IMG/VR virus record: IMGVR_UViG_3300022540_000360
Span: 1-25,112 of that record
Strand: one strand, 5' to 3'
Length of the DNA stretch: 25,112 bases
Source: a virus
Shown here piece after piece: positions 7,513-15,365 of this stretch. Below the pieces are notes generated by a model that searched no databases, was not told the DNA's origin, and saw only the letters and a program-made list of their open reading frames with translations. Position 1 is the first letter of the stretch. Each line of letters starts with the position of its first letter. The position numbers and the translations under genes are program-made.

Positions 7513-7573
7513 TAGGGAGAAGGTGGATGATGGCTTCCTGTGCATTATACTCTTTGTGCTTTCCTTCTCCCTA
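7513..7573 (+). other. 11-bp perfect stem with 39-base loop
   Basis: TAGGGAGAAGG (7513-7523) pairs perfectly with CCTTCTCCCTA (7563-7573). It lies in the 126-base gap after the Hc1-like gene and before the start chosen at 7627. There is no T run after it, so it does not look like a standard terminator; it could stabilise or mark processing of the mRNA, or contain a small regulatory element. Confidence 0.5.
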
Positions 7574-7626
7574 TTTCACAGAATATCAAAAGAGATAATA
7601 AACTCTTACAAATGTTGGAGAAAACA

Positions 7627-7857
7627 ATGGCGAAGCGTGAATTAGTAGATGGATTTGAAGAACTTACTGTAGATGTATCAAAGACAATTCAGGAGAAGGA
7701 TTTTGAACCTTTGAAAATCCGCCTATCTTTGAAGAAAATGATCAAACCTGAAGAGATTTCAGACGAAATCAGAGAGGTATCGGAAATCCTTGAAAACGAG
7801 ATCTGCGATATCATGGGAATTGAATCAAATCCTGATGATGATGATGTTCCATTTTAA
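7627..7857 (+). CDS. Small acidic protein, unknown function
   Basis: 76 aa starting MAKRELVDGF. The frame is open further upstream to a GTG at 7540, but that would place the N-terminus inside the preceding hairpin and give an odd sequence, while GGAG at 7617-7620 sits correctly before the ATG at 7627. The body is a mixed-charge helix/strand protein (KIRLSLKKMIKPEEISDEI) and it ends in an acidic tail with four Asp, DDDDVPF. An acidic tail ending in a hydrophobic residue after the Asp run resembles SSB-type interaction tips, but this is only a resemblance. The function is not recognised. Confidence 0.65.
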   Translation: MAKRELVDGFEELTVDVSKTIQEKDFEPLKIRLSLKKMIKPEEISDEIREVSEILENEICDIMGIESNPDDDDVPF

Positions 7858-7900
7858 ATCATGCTAAATATAGTTTTAATAAACCAAGTGCAGGGTGATC

Positions 7901-8176
7901 ATGAAAAAACCAACAGACTTTGTATATCATTACATAGTACATAAAGAAAAATTAAACCCCTATGTTGATGTGGATAAATTGATTACATCCATAGTGTATT
8001 ATGTGCAAAATCATAGTGTGTATTTTAATTACTCACCCAATTTTGTAGATGATGTAATGGTGTTTGGAATAGTAGGACACACTCAGGATCACCTTGAACT
8101 GCAAAAGAAGTTGGGGAACATCCTCAAAGAACTTGGATGCATATTGAAATTCTCTACATTCCATAAATTTGGTTGA
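7901..8176 (+). CDS. Hypothetical protein (91 aa)
   Basis: ATG at 7901 preceded by AGGGTGAT (7892-7899), which fits a Shine-Dalgarno; a GTG at 7895 in the same frame lies inside that site and is rejected. The protein has no signal peptide or membrane segment. It alternates strands and helices (FVYHYIVHKEKL, then VYYVQNHSVYFNY) and ends with a basic helix (LELQKKLGNILKELG). I do not recognise it. It stops three bases before the exonuclease start. Confidence 0.6.
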   Translation: MKKPTDFVYHYIVHKEKLNPYVDVDKLITSIVYYVQNHSVYFNYSPNFVDDVMVFGIVGHTQDHLELQKKLGNILKELGCILKFSTFHKFG

Positions 8177-8179
8177 CAA

Positions 8180-9073
8180 ATGAAAACATTATTAATTGAT
8201 TGCTCCGCTTTATGTTATTCTTCAGCTCACACCCTCCGAGGTCTTGAACATGAAGAGATTCAGGTAGGTGTATTGTTTGGATTCCTTCGCCAATTAAGAT
8301 CCCTTTCTGAACGGTTCAACACAAGTGATTTTGTGTTTCTATGGGATTCTAAATCTTCTGATCGCAAAAAACTATTCCCTGAGTATAAAGTCAAGCGTGG
8401 CAAAAGCAGGAAGGAAGATCCTGAACTTGCAGCTATCTTTCAAGCCACTTATGAGCAAATCAAAAAACTCAAATTGGATATCTTACCTAGAATGGGATAC
8501 GTCAATTCCTTTGAACAAGAAGGAAAGGAAGCTGATGATCTTCTTGCTAATATTGTTGAAGGATACAAAGATTGTGTCATTGTAACTGGTGATGAAGATC
8601 TGTTACAAATGCTTGATCTCTGTGATATGTGGTCAACTGGAAAGAAGAAGCTGCTCACTGCTGAGTGGTTCGAAGGTGAATATGGAATACATCCTTATGA
8701 GTGGGCAGAGGTAAAAGCCTATGGAGGATGTAAAACCGATGAAGTGCCTGGAATACCTATTCCCGATGGTAAGGGTGGATGGAGTTCAAAAGGAGTTGGG
8801 CCTGGCACTGCTATCAAATACATAAAAGGAGAATTGCCCTCTCACTGGAAAGCTTTCAAAGCAATAAAAAGCGAACATGGACAGGAAGTATACAGAAGAA
8901 ACCTCCCTCTTGTTAAATTACCTATGGATGGAACAAAAGATATTGAATTGAAAGAACAAGGAGTACTGAACTTTCTCGCTTTCTGGGACATATGTCAAGA
9001 ACTTCGGTTCGAAATGTTCATGAAAGGCACTGAGAAGGTTAAATGGGATTTATTTCTACGGGGTGAATTATGA
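8180..9073 (+). CDS. 5'-3' exonuclease / flap endonuclease (T5 D15 / T4 RNase H / Pol I 5'-nuclease family)
   Basis: Removes RNA primers and 5' flaps, a task the neighbouring polymerase cannot do because it lacks this domain. Metal-binding acidic residues are seen at D7 (LIDCSA), D56 (FLWDSKSSDRKK), E117/D119/D120 (EGKEADDLL) and D138/D140 (VTGDEDLLQ). The FEN fingerprint FPEYKVKRGKSR follows the second motif. The helix-3-turn-helix region reads GGCKTDEVPGIP and later GVGPGTA, with D187 in place of the usual GDxxDNIPG spacing and a longer linker between the halves. The ribosome site is weak, so coupling to the gene before it is likely. Confidence 0.9.
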   Translation: MKTLLIDCSALCYSSAHTLRGLEHEEIQVGVLFGFLRQLRSLSERFNTSDFVFLWDSKSSDRKKLFPEYKVKRGKSRKEDPELAAIFQATYEQIKKLKLDILPRMGYVNSFEQEGKEADDLLANIVEGYKDCVIVTGDEDLLQMLDLCDMWSTGKKKLLTAEWFEGEYGIHPYEWAEVKAYGGCKTDEVPGIPIPDGKGGWSSKGVGPGTAIKYIKGELPSHWKAFKAIKSEHGQEVYRRNLPLVKLPMDGTKDIELKEQGVLNFLAFWDICQELRFEMFMKGTEKVKWDLFLRGEL

Positions 9074-9276
9074 TACCAAAGAATACAGTTATATTTTCTG
9101 ATCCTAAATTCCTGAACGAATCTGGTACTCCTAAAGAAGGAGCTGACATCCATCTAGGATATCTCAGATGTCATCCTGATTCCCTTGATAAGGTATTGAA
9201 TGGCATTAAACAGACACTTGGTTTTGTCCTTGAAGTGGTTCATAACCAGCCAGAGATAAATCAATGCACCAATTAA
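9070..9276 (+). CDS. Hypothetical protein (68 aa)
   Basis: The ATG overlaps the exonuclease stop (ATGA) and a GGGGTGA site precedes it. The sequence (MIPKNTVIFSDPKFLNE...) has no clear motif; a middle segment LGYLRCHPDSLDKVLNGI looks like a strand followed by a helix. It overlaps the next gene by 13 bases. It is probably real because of the tight packing between two recognised nucleases. Confidence 0.6.
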   Translation: MIPKNTVIFSDPKFLNESGTPKEGADIHLGYLRCHPDSLDKVLNGIKQTLGFVLEVVHNQPEINQCTN

Positions 9277-9779
9277 AACATTCAGAATTAAAAGAAATAA
9301 GAGAATTCTTTCATGAACAACAAAGGGGAATTTGTCCTATTATTAATCAGGAAATTCCTATTGAGGATATGGTTGTTGATCATAAACACAGAAAGAAGTC
9401 CACTCCTGTTGGGGAAAATAGATGTGGTATGGTTCGTGGTGTAATACAAAGGTCGGCAAATGTAATTGAAGGCAAATTATCAAGCGCTTATGTGCGATAT
9501 GGTCTACATAAATTCGATATCACATTACCTGACTTCCTCAGAAACCTTGCTGACTATTTGGAAAATCCTCCGCTCTCTGAAGAATTATTAATTCATCCTT
9601 CAGAGGCTCCTCCACCAAAGAAGCTGATGAAGAGAAGTTATAATTCTTTATATACTCTGTATAAAAAGAATCCTGTACGTACACCATTTCCTAAATTTCC
9701 TAAATCAGGTAAAATGATAAATGCGCTTCAAAATCTGTATGATTATTACGAACTCGAACCGGAATATTATAAACAGTAA
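9264..9779 (+). CDS. Recombination endonuclease VII-like Holliday junction resolvase, zinc cysteines mostly lost
   Basis: The T4 gp49 (endonuclease VII) fold is suggested by the order RGICPI (C24), VVDHKHRK (D39, H40, H42), MVRGVIQRSANVIEGK (N66). These align with the T4 catalytic set D40, H41, H43 and N62. In T4 the zinc is held by four Cys; here only the first (C24) remains, and the others are I27, Q62 and A65. The following LPDFLRNLADYLE segment (about 92-104) is common in phage members of this family. The C-terminal 60 residues are Lys/Pro/Tyr-rich. The likely role is resolving branched replication/recombination DNA before packaging. Confidence 0.8.
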   Translation: MHQLKHSELKEIREFFHEQQRGICPIINQEIPIEDMVVDHKHRKKSTPVGENRCGMVRGVIQRSANVIEGKLSSAYVRYGLHKFDITLPDFLRNLADYLENPPLSEELLIHPSEAPPPKKLMKRSYNSLYTLYKKNPVRTPFPKFPKSGKMINALQNLYDYYELEPEYYKQ

Positions 9780-9793
9780 CCTAAGAGGATACT

Positions 9794-11071
9794 ATGGATG
9801 AATGGAAAGAAGTATTGAACATAATCTATGAGATCGAAAGAGCCAAAGGAAATGCAAAGCATCCTCTCATCATCAAGTACCTTAATGAAAACAAATTGTT
9901 TGCTAAGATGGTAGAATATACCCTCAATACAAGCAGGACGTTCAAATGCAAAAAAGTTAAATGGACAGATGATTCTGATCCTCATGGAGATATCTTTGTC
10001 TATCTTGATTTCCTTAATGGCAAGAGTGGGGCAAATAGTACTGACAGGGACGCATTAGGAGAGATGGCCTCTGTGTCTGAAGAAAAATTCGAAGTCGTGA
10101 AAAGACTCCTTGAAAGAAAGATGGGATGTGGTCTTACTGTCAAAACTCTCAATAATCTATTGCCTGGATTTGTTCCTTACTTTAAGTACATGCGTTGCAG
10201 TGGACTTAATAAATCGGATTATATTGTATTCCCCTGCTACAGTCAGTTGAAGGCTGATGGTGAATACTTTGATGTCTTTGTTCCAAGTGATGACAAGCAA
10301 TCTATTTCATTTCAAACAAGAAATGGTAAAGTGGCTGATTTCTCATTAGTGGATACAGATTTTATGGATTTCCCTGCTGATTATAACGTTAAGTTAAGTG
10401 GCGAAGCTCTTCTCCTCAAAGAAGATGGTATTGGTTTTGAAGACAGGAAAGATGGAAATGCTATCATCAACAAAGCCTTGTATGGTAATCTGTCTCAGGC
10501 TGAAGCTGATAGGATCAGGTTTTCATTCTGGGATTCTGCATTTGATGGAGATGATTTGGATTATGAAGAAAGATTGGATGATCTTTATGGACTCCTCTTG
10601 CCTGTTATTGAATGCAAGATAGTCAAGAATTGGGAAGAGGTATGGGAACATTATGCTGATGTCAGAAAGAGAGGACTTGAGGGAACTGTCCTTAAAAACT
10701 TCAAAGGAAGATGGAAAGATGGTACTTCTTCTAATCAGATCAAGGTCAAATCCGAAAAGGAATGTGAGCTTGAAGTCTATGATATAGTTCCTGGAGAAAG
10801 AAAGTATTCAGGAATGATAGGCTCCTTGATGTGTAAATCATCCTGTGGTCAATTGCTCACTGATGTAGGAATGGGACTATCTGATGAGGACAGAGTAAAA
10901 GATGATTGGATTGGAAAGATAATCACAGTACGATTCAATGCTGTATCTCGTTCTAAAGCAAAGGAGACATGGGCAATGACTCATGCGAGACTTGTTGATG
11001 ATCGTCCAGACAAACTTCACGCAGATTCTTTTGCTTATATTAAGAAGGTAAAGGAAGTAAAACGGAGGTAA
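9794..11071 (+). CDS. ATP-dependent DNA ligase
   Basis: Seals nicks by forming an enzyme-adenylate on lysine. Motif I is KADG with K153 as the adenylated residue (SQLKADGEYFD). Further nucleotidyltransferase motifs are FQTRNGK (about 175-181, motif Ia/III region), LSGEALLL (about 199-206, motif III), RGLEGTVLKNFKG (motif IV, about 292-304) and QIKVKSEKE (motif V). The C-terminal part after about 325 fits an OB domain (VTVRFNAVSRSK-like strand near the end). At 425 aa it is near the size of T4-type phage ligases. An AGAGGA site precedes the ATG. Confidence 0.93.
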   Translation: MDEWKEVLNIIYEIERAKGNAKHPLIIKYLNENKLFAKMVEYTLNTSRTFKCKKVKWTDDSDPHGDIFVYLDFLNGKSGANSTDRDALGEMASVSEEKFEVVKRLLERKMGCGLTVKTLNNLLPGFVPYFKYMRCSGLNKSDYIVFPCYSQLKADGEYFDVFVPSDDKQSISFQTRNGKVADFSLVDTDFMDFPADYNVKLSGEALLLKEDGIGFEDRKDGNAIINKALYGNLSQAEADRIRFSFWDSAFDGDDLDYEERLDDLYGLLLPVIECKIVKNWEEVWEHYADVRKRGLEGTVLKNFKGRWKDGTSSNQIKVKSEKECELEVYDIVPGERKYSGMIGSLMCKSSCGQLLTDVGMGLSDEDRVKDDWIGKIITVRFNAVSRSKAKETWAMTHARLVDDRPDKLHADSFAYIKKVKEVKRR

Positions 11072-11072
11072 T

Positions 11073-11261
11073 ATGAAGCGTAACGACAAAGACTTATTGT
11101 CAGACATTGAACTTCTGCTGCACTTAGTGCCAGAATGGGTAAAGAGAGTACCAAAAGGTCTTGATCCTACATTTTATGGGACATTGACGTATAATGGTGA
11201 TCTGGCAGTAAATGAAAGATATAATAGGCTCGTAGAATTGGTAAGCGAGCGGCCAAGATAA
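11073..11261 (+). CDS. Hypothetical protein (62 aa)
   Basis: The GGAGG site is formed by the last codons of the ligase gene, one base of spacer separates stop and start, so the two genes are coupled. The sequence is a short helical protein (LLSDIELLLHLVPEWVKRVPKG) followed by a polar C-terminus. No family is recognised. Confidence 0.6.
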   Translation: MKRNDKDLLSDIELLLHLVPEWVKRVPKGLDPTFYGTLTYNGDLAVNERYNRLVELVSERPR

Positions 11262-11316
11262 CGGTCGTAATCAGGAATAAGCGAGACTGAATGCAGACAA
11301 ACGGGAGAAGATTAAA

Positions 11317-11826
11317 ATGATCCTACAATTTCCATGTACGAAAAGGAAAAGAGATTTAATACACATGTGTCGGCGGTTACATATGGAACGCCGAGAAGAC
11401 CGTGTGAATACTAAGATACGGATCATACAAATCAAACGAGCTTGGAGGCAGCGGGTGGGTAATAAATCTAGTGAGAAGAAAATTAGAAGAAGGTGTGCAG
11501 GTTGTTCCAAACACCTCCTTATTCAGCAGTTTGACTTTCTCAAAACTCAACCGAACAAAAGGGATAAACTTTGCAAAAAATGTAAGGGCATAATTAACAG
11601 GCTCGACCCAAAAAAGTTACCAGGGGAATTGGTGAAGAAAAATGTTTTAAACGTAAACCCTGGGGAAATTGTCCTATCAAGTGGTAAACTTTTCTTTGTT
11701 TCAGAGAGTTTCCCGAGAAAAGTCTACAAATCAGACATTGCAGGCTTTCGTATCATGGATAACGGGGATATCTTACGACGCACAATGGTTGATCTTGGTA
11801 CTAATTGGTGGAAAATTATTATATAA
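11317..11826 (+). CDS. Basic zinc-finger protein (169 aa), unknown function
   Basis: GGGAG before the ATG supports the start. The first 58 residues are very rich in Arg/Lys. A four-Cys zinc site follows: C60/C63 (CAGC) and C86/C89 (CKKC), with the spacing and flanking residues (xxFxFLKTQPNKRDKLCKKC) of the small zinc fingers common in phage DNA-binding and HNH-associated proteins. The C-terminal 70 residues look like a small beta domain (GEIVLSSGKLFFVSESF) ending in TNWWKIII. Codon choice (CGG, CGC, ACG) differs visibly from the neighbouring genes, suggesting separate acquisition. Confidence 0.6.
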   Translation: MILQFPCTKRKRDLIHMCRRLHMERREDRVNTKIRIIQIKRAWRQRVGNKSSEKKIRRRCAGCSKHLLIQQFDFLKTQPNKRDKLCKKCKGIINRLDPKKLPGELVKKNVLNVNPGEIVLSSGKLFFVSESFPRKVYKSDIAGFRIMDNGDILRRTMVDLGTNWWKIII

Positions 11827-11844
11827 CGGCCATTTTGAGCTGAC

Positions 11845-11870
11845 GCAAGTACATAACTCAAAAGACTTGC
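11845..11870 (+). other. Weak 6-bp stem-loop between small zinc-finger genes
   Basis: GCAAGT (11845-11850) and ACTTGC (11865-11870) can pair with a 14-base loop in the 93-base gap. The stem is short and has no T run, so a regulatory role is only possible. Confidence 0.2.
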
Positions 11871-11919
11871 TTCATATTTCGAGAAAGCGTTTAGTCCTTT
11901 AAATCTATAGGAGCGTTTA

Positions 11920-12345
11920 ATGAAAGACAAAAATATAAGCCTTATTGCAGATGAATACGTGGAAGAAACTGAAAATCCTATATGGGAAACAATGAGAAAA
12001 GAACTTCACCCTGATCAGATCGAGCAAATGCAACTTGAACAAAGACTGGCTGTATGTGAACTCGATCATGCAGGAGATCCTCGTGGGCCTGGACCTTATC
12101 AGGCGGAAAATACTATAATGATAAAGCCGCATGATGGAGAATCTGGTGATATGATGGCTATTCATGTGTGTAATCTGTGTGCGTATAGTCTCGCTGAAAA
12201 AGATAGTGACTGGTATTTATTCATATGCTTTACCTGTCTATCTACTAAGTGGGTCTATAAAGACGATCTTCATCGAGAGTATACAGAACAAATCGTCGGC
12301 ATGAACGAATGCCCTAATTGTGTTGCAAAAACTTCCACTCATTAA
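11920..12345 (+). CDS. Zinc-ribbon-rich protein (141 aa), unknown function
   Basis: AGGAG precedes the ATG. The N-terminal 45 residues are acidic and helical. Then come ELDHAGDPRGPGP, and three CxxC pairs in the C-terminal 60 residues: CNLC, CFTC and CPNC, which could hold one or two zinc ions. The acidic N-terminus plus zinc ribbons is seen in phage proteins that modify host transcription or bind nucleic acid, but no specific family is recognised. Confidence 0.6.
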   Translation: MKDKNISLIADEYVEETENPIWETMRKELHPDQIEQMQLEQRLAVCELDHAGDPRGPGPYQAENTIMIKPHDGESGDMMAIHVCNLCAYSLAEKDSDWYLFICFTCLSTKWVYKDDLHREYTEQIVGMNECPNCVAKTSTH

Positions 12346-12441
12346 GAAGTACAATGCAAACGGGTGGAATAATCACAGTAGCCTGTTATCATTTCAGGAC
12401 GTGATTAGATATATAACTTTAGTTTTAATGGAGCAGAAATA

Positions 12442-12978
12442 ATGTTAATAGGATTCACAGGGGAAATTGGAGCAGGAAAAAGCACTGCCGCAGAATGGCT
12501 TGTTTCTTACAGAGGATACAAACAAAAATCGTATGCTGAACCTTTGAAAAAAGCAGCATCTATTATGACAGGATTATCGATTGAACATTTCTACAACAAG
12601 GATCTGAAAGGAATATATGTTGAGTGGCTTGGTATGACTCCTCGAAGATTCCTTCAACTTCTTGGTACAGAATTTGCAAGGAGAATGATTCTGAAGGATT
12701 TTTGGATTACAAGGATGAGGAGAGAACTCTTATCTCCTGAATGGGATATCAGATGTGGATACAATATCGCTGTTGATGATGTTCGCTTTCAAAATGAAGT
12801 AGACCTGATTCATGAATTTGGTGGAAAGGTAATTCGCATTGATAATATGAACGCAGGAGAAGATGGAGATCATGAATCTGAAAAGATGGAAATTCTCACA
12901 GATGTTACTTTTGATAACAACGGGTCATTCGCTGCTTTACATGATCAAATCAGAGTTTATTTGGAAGAAATCTCATGA
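12442..12978 (+). CDS. Deoxynucleoside monophosphate kinase (T4 gp1-like)
   Basis: Phosphorylates dNMPs to dNDPs for phage DNA synthesis. The P-loop is at 7-15 (GEIGAGKST). Then come the gp1-like segments KQKSYAEPLKKAA (about 27-39) and RRFLQLLGTEFAR with an FWITRMRREL block, which match the substrate-lid region of the T4 gp1 family, and IAVDDVRFQNEVDLI as the strand with the D-D-V-R-F-x-N-E motif. Its 178 aa is slightly shorter than T4 gp1. The stop overlaps the start of the Rad50 N-half (ATGA). With ThyX in the same window it points to a self-contained thymidylate supply. Confidence 0.88.
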   Translation: MLIGFTGEIGAGKSTAAEWLVSYRGYKQKSYAEPLKKAASIMTGLSIEHFYNKDLKGIYVEWLGMTPRRFLQLLGTEFARRMILKDFWITRMRRELLSPEWDIRCGYNIAVDDVRFQNEVDLIHEFGGKVIRIDNMNAGEDGDHESEKMEILTDVTFDNNGSFAALHDQIRVYLEEIS

Positions 12979-14030
12979 CTATTACAGCCCTTGAACTAGT
13001 TTATTTTGAGGGACACGAAGGAACTCTACTAGAATTTGATCCTGGAGTTAATATAATCACAGGACTTTCAGGACATGGTAAGAGTTCTCTTGTGAGAGGA
13101 TTCAATTGGGTTCTTACAAATCAACCTATGGGAGAATCAATGATCTCCCATTTTGCAGGAGAAAATGATACAGTATCTTCCATTGAGTTCGAAGAAGGCT
13201 CATATATAGTTAGAACTCGTGGTAATAAAGAGAACAGCTATGTGGATTCTTCAAATGAAGATCCTTACAAAGCTTTGAGAGGCAAGGTTCCTGATTCTGT
13301 GTCTCTTATTTCCAATATGGATGACACAAATGTCCAAAGACAGAAAGACTTTTACTTCATGCTTAATGATAGTCCTGGGCAAGTGGCAAGGATGTTTAAC
13401 AAGGTGTCAGGACTTGATGAAATGGATTATGCTCAAACTGAGATCAATATCCGGTATAAGAAAAAGAAGAAAGAAATGGATGTACTTTCTTCAAGACATG
13501 GTGCTATTGAGGAAAAACTTTCTGATACTTCTTGGATTGTTGAAGCAGATGAGCGATACAGCATCATTGAAATGTATGAGAAGGAAGAAAAAGAACTCAT
13601 TGGTGAAATTGTATTCCTTGATAATGCTATAGCCTCAATTGAAGTAATCGAGGAGGAAATAGCAAGTCTCCTTGATCCTGGTATAATTGAAAGAATTGAC
13701 ACCATCTTTACAGTTGAAGAGGAAGTTATAGAAGTGGAGGAAGAAATAGATAAATTACAAAACCTCTTAGAATCCTCTTCACTGCTTGAAAATGAGATAA
13801 GGAATATCAGACTACCTGAAGAGGGAAGAATAGACGAGATAGAGGATGTGATACGTGAAATAGAAGAGATTGATGATTCTATTTCGAGAATAAATCTTCT
13901 AATTCAATATTGCGCTAACTATGAAGCTGATATAGTTGATGCTGAAGGAGAACTTATCATTCTTAAAAACAAATATAAAGATGTTCTCAGCACCTTTGAT
14001 ATTTGTCCTATTTGTGAGAGAAAATTATGA
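12975..14030 (+). CDS. Rad50/SbcC-like ATPase, N-terminal half ending at the zinc hook
   Basis: Residues 1-150 are the N-lobe of an SMC/Rad50 ATPase: ALELVYFEGHEGTLLEF strand, Walker A GLSGHGKS (30-37), and the Q-loop NVQRQKDFYFML. From about 155 to 340 the protein is a Glu/Lys/Ile-rich coiled coil. It ends with CPICERKL, where C344 and C347 form the Rad50 zinc-hook CxxC only four residues before the stop. No signature motif or Walker B is present; these are found in the separate gene at 15837-16454. This is therefore a naturally split Rad50. It overlaps both neighbours by 4 bases, and the nuclease partner follows directly. Confidence 0.88.
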   Translation: MTITALELVYFEGHEGTLLEFDPGVNIITGLSGHGKSSLVRGFNWVLTNQPMGESMISHFAGENDTVSSIEFEEGSYIVRTRGNKENSYVDSSNEDPYKALRGKVPDSVSLISNMDDTNVQRQKDFYFMLNDSPGQVARMFNKVSGLDEMDYAQTEINIRYKKKKKEMDVLSSRHGAIEEKLSDTSWIVEADERYSIIEMYEKEEKELIGEIVFLDNAIASIEVIEEEIASLLDPGIIERIDTIFTVEEEVIEVEEEIDKLQNLLESSSLLENEIRNIRLPEEGRIDEIEDVIREIEEIDDSISRINLLIQYCANYEADIVDAEGELIILKNKYKDVLSTFDICPICERKL

Positions 14031-14902
14031 AAATTGTAGCAACTGCTGACTGGCATATCAGGGCTAAGAATCCTAGAATTAGAAATGACGAATATGCCAT
14101 GACTCAATATCGTAAGATCAAATGGATTCTTGATCTCGCAGAGAAGAAGGGAGCAGATGTAGCAGTAGCGGGAGATATTTTTGATGCTCCTCGTTGTCCT
14201 TATTGGTTATTAGTCATGTATATTGATTTATTTAAAAGATTTCATAAAAAGATTTATGTTGTCCCTGGGCAACATGATCTTCATTTTCATAATCCTGATT
14301 TAGCAAACACTCCTTTGGGAGCTTTACTCTCTGCAAAAATCGTAGAGATTCCTAATAACAAGGGGGTGAGGGGGGTAGGATGGGAAGAAGAACTACCTGA
14401 AAAAGGTTCTCATGTTCTTCTATGGCATTTTCCAGTAACTCCAGAAGAACCTCCTTTCTTTATGGAGGATGCTGTATCAGCAGAAGATATGATGGATCAA
14501 CTTGAAAGCAAAGGGTATGGCTTGATAATAACTGGTGACTATCACGTTGCTCATTGTACTCTTTCTGAGCACTGCATCCTTGTCAATCCTGGCCCTATCA
14601 TGCGGTCATCAAAGGATAAAATCGATTATATTCCTAAAGTTTTCTTTTATGATAATGGAATGATCGAAGAATATGAAATCCCCATTGAAAAAGATGTATT
14701 TGATCTTGAGAAGTTGGAACAGGATGACAGAAAGGAATTCAGTGATGACTTAAAAGAACTTATCGAATCATTTAGTGAAGAAACAAAGTTTCTGAATTAT
14801 TGGGAAGTGGTTCAAAATGTAGCAAAGAAGGCAAAAACGAGTAAAGATGCAACTATAGTGCTTAAACAGGTGGAGGAGAGTTACAATGGAAAAGGATCTT
14901 GA
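14027..14902 (+). CDS. Mre11/SbcD-like nuclease (T4 gp47 family)
   Basis: Metallophosphoesterase subunit of the SbcCD/gp46-47 end-processing complex. Metal-binding motifs are D8-W-H10 (TADWH), GD at 49-50 (AGDIFD), GQHD at 81-84 where most relatives have GNHD, H134 (LLWHFP), GDYH at 170-173, and NPGP at 187-190. The N to Q change in the third motif is also met in other phage members, so it is not proof of inactivity. The C-terminal 75 residues are charged and helical, suitable for capping the Rad50 coiled coil. The ATG overlaps the Rad50 N-half stop. Confidence 0.92.
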   Translation: MKIVATADWHIRAKNPRIRNDEYAMTQYRKIKWILDLAEKKGADVAVAGDIFDAPRCPYWLLVMYIDLFKRFHKKIYVVPGQHDLHFHNPDLANTPLGALLSAKIVEIPNNKGVRGVGWEEELPEKGSHVLLWHFPVTPEEPPFFMEDAVSAEDMMDQLESKGYGLIITGDYHVAHCTLSEHCILVNPGPIMRSSKDKIDYIPKVFFYDNGMIEEYEIPIEKDVFDLEKLEQDDRKEFSDDLKELIESFSEETKFLNYWEVVQNVAKKAKTSKDATIVLKQVEESYNGKGS

Positions 14903-15137
14903 TTTACTTGAGGATATCAAAAAGAAAGTAGAGGATGATCAGAAACGGATTATCAGACTCCAAGGCAAACTTGATGGTGTTCTTGAATCCCTAAGTAATG
15001 AAGGGATGGATGGAAAAATAGATGCTACAAAAAGAATTAAGAAGTTGAATGGACTCAAAGACAAGTTGCTTGTAAAGCTTGAGGGATTAATTGAAGTATT
15101 CAAAGAGGATTATCCTGAACTGGTAGGAGAAGAATGA
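14886..15137 (+). CDS. Small coiled-coil protein within the split Rad50-Mre11 operon
   Basis: 83 aa with GGAGGAG six bases before the ATG; it overlaps the nuclease gene by 17 bases and the next gene by 4. The entire sequence is a heptad-like charged helix in two parts (IKKKVEDDQKRIIRLQGKL and KRIKKLNGLKDKLLVKLEGL) joined near SNEGMDG, forming a likely antiparallel hairpin. It has no cysteine. Its place between the two Rad50 halves suggests it may pair with the long coiled coil of the N-half, which the C-half is too short to match; this is inference. Confidence 0.75.
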   Translation: MEKDLDLLEDIKKKVEDDQKRIIRLQGKLDGVLESLSNEGMDGKIDATKRIKKLNGLKDKLLVKLEGLIEVFKEDYPELVGEE

Positions 15138-15349
15138 ATATAAAATGGGAGGTAAAATACCTTATTTGTTGTGGATGTATGAGTGTATATGAGGAAATAG
15201 AAGAATACACAGCATTGACAAAGCTTGGAGTATATATGAAGTTCCACAAAAAGCATGGAAAAGATCTCCCTTGTAGTTATACAGATAGATCGAATTTTGA
15301 ATCATTTATATCATTTTGTAATTTAGTTAGTTTTAAAACTTTCATATAA
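15134..15349 (+). CDS. Small Cys-containing hypothetical protein (71 aa)
   Basis: GGAG lies before the ATG, which overlaps the coiled-coil gene stop. Residues LICCGCMSVYEEIEEYTAL carry three Cys (C12, C13, C15); further H38/H41 and C47 could complete a zinc site, giving a C-C-H-C type small finger (HKKHGKDLPC). No family is recognised. Confidence 0.6.
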   Translation: MNIKWEVKYLICCGCMSVYEEIEEYTALTKLGVYMKFHKKHGKDLPCSYTDRSNFESFISFCNLVSFKTFI

Positions 15350-15365
15350 TTAATAGGAGAATAAA

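Noticed and set aside
7540-7626. Upstream GTG start extending the small acidic protein by 29 residues
   Set aside because: It lies in the hairpin region without a ribosome site, while the ATG at 7627 has GGAG at the right distance.
12346-12441. Short frame beginning ATGCAAACGGG and a possible promoter in the gap before the dNMP kinase gene
   Set aside because: The frame has only about 16 codons with no clear ribosome site, and no pair of -35/-10 boxes with normal spacing was found.
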